Assembly: GCA_900544755.1 (NCBI GenBank) | Contig: UQWQ01000009.1 | Coordinates: 1-42,224 of the forward strand | Source of the DNA: an uncultured Collinsella sp. | GTDB lineage: Bacteria; Actinomycetota; Coriobacteriia; Coriobacteriales; Coriobacteriaceae | DNA: 42,224 nt | Reading direction: 5' to 3' | Shown: one piece after another, positions 36,755 through 42,224 of the stretch | How the letters are laid out: every line of letters begins with the position of its first letter | Position numbering within the stretch: position 1 is the stretch's first letter | Notes under the pieces: generated by a model | Told to the model about the DNA's origin: nothing | The model's database searches: none | What the model saw: the letters and a program-made list of their open reading frames with translations, nothing else | Translations under genes and position numbers: made by a program

Positions 36755-37612
36755 GTGGAAACGAATATTCAAAAGATGCAGGTGCTGCTCGAGACGGTGC
36801 GGGCCGGCAGTTTTACGCGCGCCGCCGAGCGGCTGAGCTATTCGCAGTCGGGCGTGAGCCGCATGGTGGGCGACCTTGAGACCGATTGGGGTTTTAAGGT
36901 GCTCGACCGCAGCCGCGAGGGTGTGGTGCTTTCTGCCGATGGGCGGCAGATCATGCCGGCGGTTGAGGCGCTCTGCGAGGAGTTTGGCCGCCTGCAGCGA
37001 CACGTGGACGAGATGCGTGGGCTCATGCGCGGCAAGATCTGCATTGGTACGTTTTCGAGTGTGGCGACCCATGTACTGCCGCCGGTGATTGCGCGCTTTC
37101 GCGCCGATCATCCGGATGTCGATTACGAGCTGCTGATGGGTGATTACTCCGAGATTGAGCAATGGGTGGCGGAAGGCCGCTGCGACTTGGGCTTTATTCC
37201 GCGCGAGCCACGCGGCACCGGCATGGCGTCGCGACCGTTGGTGCAAGACGAGTTGATGGCCGTGGTGCCAGCGGACTCCTCGCTTGCCACGGCGGAGGTC
37301 GTTTCTCTTGCCGATTTAGCCAACGAGCAGTTTATTCTGCTAGAACGCGGCACCGATGACGAGATTACGCCGCTGTTCCGTCGGGCGGGCCTGGCGGTGC
37401 GCTCGAAGCTGTCAACCTGGGATGACTATGCGATTATGGCTATGGTCGAGGACGGCCTGGGCGTGAGCATCCTTCCGGCGCTCATCTTGCGTCGCTGTCA
37501 GTTCGATGTTGCCGTGCGTTCGCTCGAGGGGCATCCCCATCGGCAGATCAACGCCATATATCGAACGGCCGATGTTTCGCTTGCCGCCGCTCGTTTCCTC
37601 GAATACCTCTAA
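36755..37612 (+). CDS. LysR-family transcriptional regulator
   Basis: A 285-residue LysR regulator. The N-terminal winged helix reads VRAGSFTRAAERLSYSQSGV and RMVGDLETDWGFKVLDR; the ligand domain begins about residue 90 (GKICIGTFSSVATHVLPPVI). The start is a GTG at 36755 with GGAGGGG seven bases upstream. It lies back to back with the EamA exporter gene, the common layout for a regulator of its neighbour. The ligand is unknown. Confidence 0.92.
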   Translation: METNIQKMQVLLETVRAGSFTRAAERLSYSQSGVSRMVGDLETDWGFKVLDRSREGVVLSADGRQIMPAVEALCEEFGRLQRHVDEMRGLMRGKICIGTFSSVATHVLPPVIARFRADHPDVDYELLMGDYSEIEQWVAEGRCDLGFIPREPRGTGMASRPLVQDELMAVVPADSSLATAEVVSLADLANEQFILLERGTDDEITPLFRRAGLAVRSKLSTWDDYAIMAMVEDGLGVSILPALILRRCQFDVAVRSLEGHPHRQINAIYRTADVSLAAARFLEYL

Positions 37613-37673
37613 ATGCGTGCACGTCGTTATCGCCTTGGGATAAATCTCGAGGTCTTGCTCATTTTATTTTTGA

Positions 37674-37754
37674 AATTGAACTATTCGAAATAGCACGGCG
37701 TTATACTGCTGCCTAAATTGAACTCAGGTTCAATTCGTGTTGTATAAATTGAAC
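37674..37754. promoter_or_regulatory. Cluster of AATTGAAC sites upstream of the XRE-AlaA gene
   Basis: AATTGAAC occurs at 37674-37681, at 37716-37723 facing GTTCAATT at 37728-37735 (a perfect dyad with a TCAG spacer), and at 37747-37754. A TATACT -10 box lies at 37702-37707 between the first site and the dyad, so binding would occlude the promoter. The encoded XRE domain is the natural candidate ligand (autoregulation). Confidence 0.7.
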
Positions 37755-37775
37755 TTTGCCAGCAAGGAGGTTCTA

Positions 37776-39296
37776 GTGGCCCAAGAGACGTTTAGCGATC
37801 GTCTGCGACAGGCTATGTCCGATCGCGACGTTCGCCAGTCGGACGTGATCCGCGCATCGGAGATGCTCGGCAAAAAACTCGGCAAGAGTCAGATGAGCCA
37901 ATATGTGAGCGGCAAGACGATTCCGCGGCGCGATGTGGCTGAGCTGCTCGCCCGTATTTTGGAGGTCGATGTTACCTGGCTGCTTGCCGGCGACGCCGAT
38001 CAAGGCGAGGCATCATCACCCCGCAACGATTCCAAGCCCGAACCCCATCCCTCAGCTCAAATTGCAAGGAGCACCACCATGCGTACTTTTTCTAAATCAA
38101 CCAAGCTCGATAACGTCCTGTATGACGTGCGCGGTCCCGTCGTCGACGAGGCCGCCCGTATGGAGGACGAGGGCGAGCGCATCCTCAAGCTCAATATCGG
38201 CAACCCGGCGCCCTTCGGTTTCCGCACGCCCGATGAGGTCATCAAGGACATGCGCCAGCAGCTGCCCGACTGCGAAGGCTATTCCAACTCGCGTGGCCTG
38301 TTCTCCGCGCGCAAGGCGATCATGCAGTATTCGCAGATCAAGGGCCTGCCCAACGTTCAGATGGAGCATATCTACACGGGCAACGGCGTGTCCGAGCTCA
38401 TTCAGCTTTCGATGAACGCGCTGCTCGACAATGGCGACGAGATTCTGATCCCCAGCCCCGACTATCCGCTCTGGACGGCGTGCGCAACCCTTGCCGGCGG
38501 TCATCCCGTGCACTATCTGTGCGATGAGCAGGCGGATTGGTATCCCGACCTGGAGGATATGGAGTCCAAGATCACGAGCGCGACCAAAGCCCTCGTCATC
38601 ATCAACCCCAACAACCCCACGGGTTCCGTCTATCCGCGCGAGGTGCTCGAGGGCATCGTCGAGGTTGCACGCAGGCATCAGCTGATGATCTTTGCTGATG
38701 AGATCTACGACCGCCTGTGCATGGACGGCTACGAGCACGTCTCGATTGCCTCGCTCGCTCCCGATCTGCCCTGCGTCACCTTTAGCGGTCTGTCCAAGTC
38801 GCACATGATCGCGGGCTATCGTATTGGCTGGATGGTGCTTTCGGGCAACCAGCGCTGCATGAGCGACTTCATCATGGGCATCAACATGCTCTCCAACATG
38901 CGCCTGTGCTCCAACGTGCCGGCTCAGTCGATCGTTCAGACAGCGCTCGGTGGCCATCAGTCCGTCAACGACTACATCCGCCCCGGCGGCCGTGTCTACG
39001 AGCAGCGCAACTTTGTGTATGAGGCGCTCAACAAGATTGACGGCATCTCGGTGGTTAAGCCGCGTGCGGCGTTCTACATCTTCCCCAAGATGGATGTGAA
39101 GAAGTTCAACATTACCGATGACGAGCAGTTCGCCCTTGACCTGCTGCACGAGAAGAAGATCCTGATCACGCGCGGCGGCGGCTTCAACTGGGCTGAGCCC
39201 GACCACTTCCGTATCGTGTACCTGCCGCGCATGGAAGTGCTCAAGGAGTCCCTCGAAGACCTCGCCGACTTCTTCGATCACTACCGCCAGAGCTAG
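37776..39296 (+). CDS. XRE DNA-binding domain fused to AlaA-type aminotransferase
   Basis: A 506-residue fusion. Residues 4-72 form an XRE/Cro helix-turn-helix (RLRQAMSDRDVRQSDVIRAS, SQMSQYVSGKTIPRRDVAEL, VTWLLAGD). Residues 73-101 are a polar linker. From M102 the sequence aligns end to end with E. coli AlaA (405 residues): LNIGNPAPFGF, GYSNSRGLFSARKAIMQ, NPNNPTGSVY, the PLP lysine in FSGLSKSHMIAGYRIGW, and a C-terminal HFRIVYLPR. AlaA makes alanine from pyruvate and glutamate. The start is GTG 37776 after AAGGAGG. AAGGAG also stands seven bases before the M102 codon (38079), so a free 405-residue enzyme may be made too. It may be a metabolite-sensing regulator, analogous to MocR proteins but with an XRE head. 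Confidence 0.9.
   Translation: MAQETFSDRLRQAMSDRDVRQSDVIRASEMLGKKLGKSQMSQYVSGKTIPRRDVAELLARILEVDVTWLLAGDADQGEASSPRNDSKPEPHPSAQIARSTTMRTFSKSTKLDNVLYDVRGPVVDEAARMEDEGERILKLNIGNPAPFGFRTPDEVIKDMRQQLPDCEGYSNSRGLFSARKAIMQYSQIKGLPNVQMEHIYTGNGVSELIQLSMNALLDNGDEILIPSPDYPLWTACATLAGGHPVHYLCDEQADWYPDLEDMESKITSATKALVIINPNNPTGSVYPREVLEGIVEVARRHQLMIFADEIYDRLCMDGYEHVSIASLAPDLPCVTFSGLSKSHMIAGYRIGWMVLSGNQRCMSDFIMGINMLSNMRLCSNVPAQSIVQTALGGHQSVNDYIRPGGRVYEQRNFVYEALNKIDGISVVKPRAAFYIFPKMDVKKFNITDDEQFALDLLHEKKILITRGGGFNWAEPDHFRIVYLPRMEVLKESLEDLADFFDHYRQS
38066..38081 (+). promoter_or_regulatory. Internal ribosome binding site and start for free AlaA
   Basis: AAGGAG (38066-38071), seven bases, then ATG (38079-38081) inside the fusion gene. 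The ATG is exactly where a normal AlaA begins (405 codons to the stop), so a second, shorter product is plausible. Confidence 0.65.
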
Positions 39297-39320
39297 TGGG
39301 ATAGAAGTTCCGCACTATGA

Positions 39321-39356
39321 AAAGCTCCCTGCAGTTGTTTTGCTGCAGGGAGCTTT
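39321..39356. terminator. Bidirectional intrinsic terminator
   Basis: AAAGCTCCCTGCAG and CTGCAGGGAGCTTT form a perfect 14-bp stem with an eight-base loop between the convergent XRE-AlaA and deformylase genes. Confidence 0.85.
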
Positions 39357-39371
39357 CTTGAATCGGCGGAA

Positions 39372-39782
39372 CTAAATAACGATTCCGCAACAGTGGTCGA
39401 TTTCGTGTTGGATGATTTCGGCGGTGTAGCCCGAGAAGTTTTTGATGCGGTGGACGAAATTCTCGTCCAAATACTCAACCTTAATGCGGCGATAGCGAGT
39501 ACAGGGGCGCTCGCCGGAAAGCGAGAGGCATTCTTCGCTCGTCTGATAGGAATTGACCTGCTCAAGAATTTGAGGGTTGTACATCAGCAGCGCCCTGTTG
39601 CCGTCCTTTACGCAGATGATGCGTTTGCGCACGCCAATCATGTTGGCGGCAAGGCCCACGCACTCGTGCTCATGCTCATGGAGCGTATCCAGGAGGTCCT
39701 GCCCGGTCACGGCGTCATCGGGGCCCGCGTCTTCGGAAGGCAGGCGTAAAAAGAACTCGGATTTCATGATGGGTTTGATCAT
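39372..39782 (-). CDS. def: Peptide deformylase
   Basis: A 136-residue deformylase removing the formyl group from nascent peptides. Motif 3 is complete (QHEIDH, about residues 127-132); motif 2 is EECLS (usual EGCLS); motif 1 is GLAANMIG, with Met where many enzymes have Gln, a form common in short gut-anaerobe deformylases. ATG 39782 has GAGGAG six bases upstream; the frame extends far 5' into non-coding DNA. With the 31741 homologue lacking the catalytic Glu, this is the functional copy in the window, though others may exist elsewhere. Confidence 0.87.
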   Translation of the reverse strand: MIKPIMKSEFFLRLPSEDAGPDDAVTGQDLLDTLHEHEHECVGLAANMIGVRKRIICVKDGNRALLMYNPQILEQVNSYQTSEECLSLSGERPCTRYRRIKVEYLDENFVHRIKNFSGYTAEIIQHEIDHCCGIVI

Positions 39783-39986
39783 GGCGGGCTCCTCATGTCT
39801 CGTGCTTTCGTGGACTTTTAATAATAGCGCGGAAGGAAAGCTGCGCGTCAGCGTTACAATCTTTCGACGTTGGACCATGTTGTCAGATCCGTTGCGTGCG
39901 GCGTCTGACGTAAGTCTAGGGCTCATGCTCGCCCTGGACTGTTCCTCTGGGGCGATGTGACTGTCGTTCCAAGAGGAAGGAAATGC

Positions 39987-41402
39987 ATGGGGAGCAAATC
40001 TCAGCAACAAGTTCAAGTAGCGCCATCGGCCACTGCGGCGTTTCTCGTCGTAATGTATATTGCAGCCTTTGTCGCCGCGTTTAACGAGAACATTATTAAC
40101 GTGGCGTTGCACGACATCATGGCGGCCTTTTCGGTGAGCGCTACCACGGCGCAGTGGCTCGTTTCGGGATACATGATCGTGACGTCGATCTTTACGGCTA
40201 TCATGGCCTTTCTGTCCGGTCGTTTCTCGACGCGCAAGCTGCTGTTTTTCGCATGCGGATGCATGGTCGCCGGAGAAGTCCTGTGCCTGGTCGCCCCGTC
40301 GTTTACCGTTTTGCTGCCAAGTCGTATTTTGCAGGCTGCGGGATCGGGCATCTTGTTTCCGCTCATGATGAATGTGGTGCTATCTTGTGCTCCGCGCGAG
40401 AAGCTCGGTCTGTATCTGAGCCTGGGCGGTGCCTGCATTACGCTAGGGCCGGCGTTTGGGCCCGTGATTAGTGGTCTTATGTGCACGTTGTTTGGCTGGA
40501 GGGCGGTGTTCGTAGTGCCGCTGGTGGGCGGTGTCGTGGTCGCCGCGGCGGCAGCAAAGCTCGTTCGGAATGTCGGAGAGCGCTCGAACACCACGCTTGA
40601 TATTCTGTCGGTTGTTTTGCTCACTGCCGGCATTACGGCGTTCGTGTATTCCGTAGGCGAGTTCTCGACCAATGTGATGGCCGGTATCGCGACGCTTTTC
40701 GCCGCTGTTGTGGTGCTCGGCCTGTTTGCGGTTCGTCAGCTCAAGCTCAAGCATCCGGTGCTTAACGTGCGTCCCATGGCGAGCGTTCGTTTTTGGCCTG
40801 CATGCCTGCTTGTGGTGGTGTCGATGATGACGACGTTCTCGATGAGCGTTTTGTTGCCGCTCTATTTTGAGGGCGCATACGGCATGACCGCACTTGTCGC
40901 GGGTTTGCTCATTTTGCCGGCGATCGCCTGCAACGCCGTGACCTCGATTGTGGGCGGACGCGTGATGGATGCCCGTGGTGCGTGGCCGCTGCTGCCGGTC
41001 GGCTTTGCCCTGATCGCTGTGGGGCAGACGGCAATCTCGATGACCGCGGCAAGCATGAACATCGGCGTTGTCGTGCTGCTGACCGTTGTGGTGTATGCCG
41101 GCGTCGGTTTGGTACTGAGCCCCTCGCAGACCGCCGGTTTGGAGACGCTTCCCGCCGCTGAGCATCCTCACGGAACGGCATTGCTTAACACGTGGAACAT
41201 GATTGCCGCGTCGTTTGGTCCGTCGCTGTTTATCGGCCTGCTTTCGAGTTCTGCGGTGGCTGCTGGCGCCGCAGGCGTTGCGTCGGACGTTGCCCAGGCG
41301 ATAGGATTTGCAGCCGCCGTGCGCGTGGCGGCCGTGATTGCCGTTGTCGGGTTCGCGGTGTCGCTGGTGTACGCTCGCCGCGAGTCGCACATGTCGCATT
41401 AA
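39987..41402 (+). CDS. MFS transporter, DHA2 (EmrB/QacA-like) family
   Basis: A 471-residue membrane protein with about 14 spans, as in the DHA2 proton-drug antiporters. The first span carries NENIINVALHDIMAAFSVSATTAQWLVSGY, motif-D-like for DHA2; FLSGRFSTRKLLFF is the loop 2-3 motif A; and GACITLGPAFGPVISG is motif C of exporters. It probably exports a hydrophobic compound. ATG 39987 has AGGAAGGA just upstream. The 204-bp gap to the divergent def gene contains two dyads: GTCAGA...TCTGAC (39882-39909) and AGGGC...GCCCT (39914-39939). These may be operator or leader structures. Confidence 0.88.
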   Translation: MGSKSQQQVQVAPSATAAFLVVMYIAAFVAAFNENIINVALHDIMAAFSVSATTAQWLVSGYMIVTSIFTAIMAFLSGRFSTRKLLFFACGCMVAGEVLCLVAPSFTVLLPSRILQAAGSGILFPLMMNVVLSCAPREKLGLYLSLGGACITLGPAFGPVISGLMCTLFGWRAVFVVPLVGGVVVAAAAAKLVRNVGERSNTTLDILSVVLLTAGITAFVYSVGEFSTNVMAGIATLFAAVVVLGLFAVRQLKLKHPVLNVRPMASVRFWPACLLVVVSMMTTFSMSVLLPLYFEGAYGMTALVAGLLILPAIACNAVTSIVGGRVMDARGAWPLLPVGFALIAVGQTAISMTAASMNIGVVVLLTVVVYAGVGLVLSPSQTAGLETLPAAEHPHGTALLNTWNMIAASFGPSLFIGLLSSSAVAAGAAGVASDVAQAIGFAAAVRVAAVIAVVGFAVSLVYARRESHMSH

Positions 41403-41462
41403 TGTGTGCACATAGATTCTGCAGCTAGATTGGCGGGCGACACCATAAACTAATGGACGTTT

Positions 41463-41540
41463 TGCCGAGAGGCATGAATGTTTAAAGCGCAAAGAGTGCG
41501 CGACGGGCCCCGCGAATGGGGCGATGATGCCCGAGAGGGC
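41463..41540 (+). promoter_or_regulatory. Leader with four small hairpins ahead of the RGG protein gene
   Basis: Four short stem-loops follow one another in the 150-bp upstream region: TGCC-GAGA-GGCA (41463-41474), GCGC-AAAGAGT-GCGC (41487-41501), GCCCC-GCGAAT-GGGGC (41507-41522) and GCCC-GAGA-GGGC (41529-41540). Two have GNRA-type GAGA loops. The last lies just before the AAGGAG ribosome binding site. It could be an autoregulatory or RNA-binding leader. Confidence 0.45.
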
Positions 41541-41554
41541 CAAGAAGGAGTCTC

Positions 41555-42224
41555 ATGTCCGAGAACGAAGAGATCATGAACGAGACCGAGAACGAGACCA
41601 TGGCTGCCGAGGTTGAGGCAGTCGAGACCGTGGAGACCGAAGCTGCCGAGGTTGAGGCTGCTGACGAGGTTTCCGCCGAGGAGGAGGCCGAGGTTGTCGA
41701 GGCCGCCGTTGATTACGATGACGAAGAGCTGATGGACAAGATGCAGAAGGCCGCCCGCCTGCTGCGTAGCCGTCGCTTTGCTATTTCCAAGGAGGAGGAG
41801 GCCAAGGCCGAGCGCATGGCAAACATCGAGCGCGCCATCAAGCTCCTTGACCTCAAGCCCAAGATGGAGCAGAAGGAGATGTCCGACCTGCTGGGCATGC
41901 GCCTCCGTGAGCTCGATGGCCTGATGGCCGAGGCCGAGGCTGCCGATCTGGTCGGCCGCATCGACGACGCCGAGGGCGATATGCGCAAGATCGTCGTCTT
42001 CGCTGCCGAGGATGCTGCCGAGGGCCTGGTCGAGCTTGCCAACAAGAAGGAGAAGCTCCTGCCCGAGCTTTCTTATGAGGAGGCCACCGAGCTGATGGCC
42101 GCCCTCGATAAGGTTATCGCTCCGCTTGTCGCCATGGGCTTGGACGAGGACCGCGGTCCTCGTGGCGGCCGTGACGAGCGCGGTGGCCGTGGCGGTGACC
42201 GTGGCGGTCGCGGCGGCTTTGGCG
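41555..42224 (+). CDS. Acidic protein with RGG-rich tail, 3' end outside the window
   Basis: At least 223 residues, open to the window edge. Residues 1-55 are extremely acidic (Glu/Val/Ala-rich, ETENETMAAEVEAVETVETE). Residues 60-190 are mostly helical and contain KMEQKEMSDLLGMRLRELDG and LVGRIDDAEGDMRKIVVFAA, which resemble a winged-helix or small adaptor. From about 198 an Arg/Gly/Asp-rich tail begins (RGGRDERGGRGGDRGGRGGF), an RGG-box type typical of RNA binding. No known family was recognised. AAGGAG lies seven bases before ATG 41555. The hairpin leader upstream suggests that the protein may bind its own mRNA. Confidence 0.75.
   Translation, partial: MSENEEIMNETENETMAAEVEAVETVETEAAEVEAADEVSAEEEAEVVEAAVDYDDEELMDKMQKAARLLRSRRFAISKEEEAKAERMANIERAIKLLDLKPKMEQKEMSDLLGMRLRELDGLMAEAEAADLVGRIDDAEGDMRKIVVFAAEDAAEGLVELANKKEKLLPELSYEEATELMAALDKVIAPLVAMGLDEDRGPRGGRDERGGRGGDRGGRGGFG

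Noticed and set aside
38097..39281. 394-codon minus-strand frame opposite the AlaA domain
   Set aside because: The plus strand aligns to AlaA throughout; the antisense frame has no motifs.
40443..41543. 366-codon minus-strand frame opposite the MFS gene
   Set aside because: His/Arg/Gln-rich antisense composition; MFS motifs are on the plus strand.
41713..42045. 110-codon Ser/Arg-rich minus-strand frame
   Set aside because: Antisense to the RGG protein, which has a ribosome binding site and continuous frame.
1..42224. tRNA, rRNA, CRISPR array, prophage or integrative element
   Set aside because: No T-arm consensus, rRNA segment, regularly spaced repeats, integrase or phage structural genes were seen.

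Overview
The window looks like chromosomal DNA from a human-gut Coriobacteriia member, most likely Collinsella. This is inferred from high GC, strong AGGAGG-type ribosome binding sites, a bile salt hydrolase of the gut type, LAxTG-type cell-wall sorting signals, and the mix of purine/uracil permeases, PbuG/AzgA and Kup transporters. No rRNA, tRNA, CRISPR array, phage or intact transposase was seen. The sequence is ordinary chromosome with accessory patches, read in both directions, and about 37 protein genes can be supported.

1-2.6 kb: a small membrane protein, a 47-residue one-helix protein, an RsmJ-type rRNA methyltransferase, a small Cys-motif protein and a GNAT acetyltransferase. 2.6-10.5 kb: a possible structured RNA, a TetM-like translational GTPase, two paralogous AAA ATPases flanking a UvrA2-type protein, and trmL. 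Four copies of a 30-31 bp palindrome punctuate this block, and two of them supply the stop codons of neighbouring genes. 10.6-12.8 kb: a CobW-family metallochaperone, a Cys-less ArsC/Spx-like protein and an iron-sulfur flavoprotein. 12.9-17.3 kb: two related c-di-GMP proteins. One carries a C9 tract in its coding sequence; the other adds an EAL domain.

17.6-25.4 kb: a patatin phospholipase; a thiamine salvage operon (thiM, thiamine-binding protein, thiE) behind a TPP riboswitch and terminator; a HAD phosphatase with a LysR regulator; a MetE-C-like methionine synthase with a palindromic operator; and a uracil/xanthine permease. 25.4-31.5 kb: an esterase, then two beta-helix surface proteins made by a tandem duplication that also copied the 3' end of the upstream purine permease gene and left a 46-bp relic.

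31.7-42.2 kb: a peptide deformylase homologue lacking the catalytic Glu, bile salt hydrolase, Kup, an EamA exporter with a divergent LysR gene, an XRE-AlaA fusion with an internal ribosome binding site and a TTGAAC operator cluster, a second deformylase, an MFS exporter, and the start of an acidic RGG-tailed protein behind a leader of small hairpins.

The best candidates for undescribed biology are the XRE-AlaA double-start gene, the C9-containing GGDEF gene, the ATPase/UvrA2 cluster with its palindromes, the duplicated surface locus, and the hairpin leader with the RGG protein.
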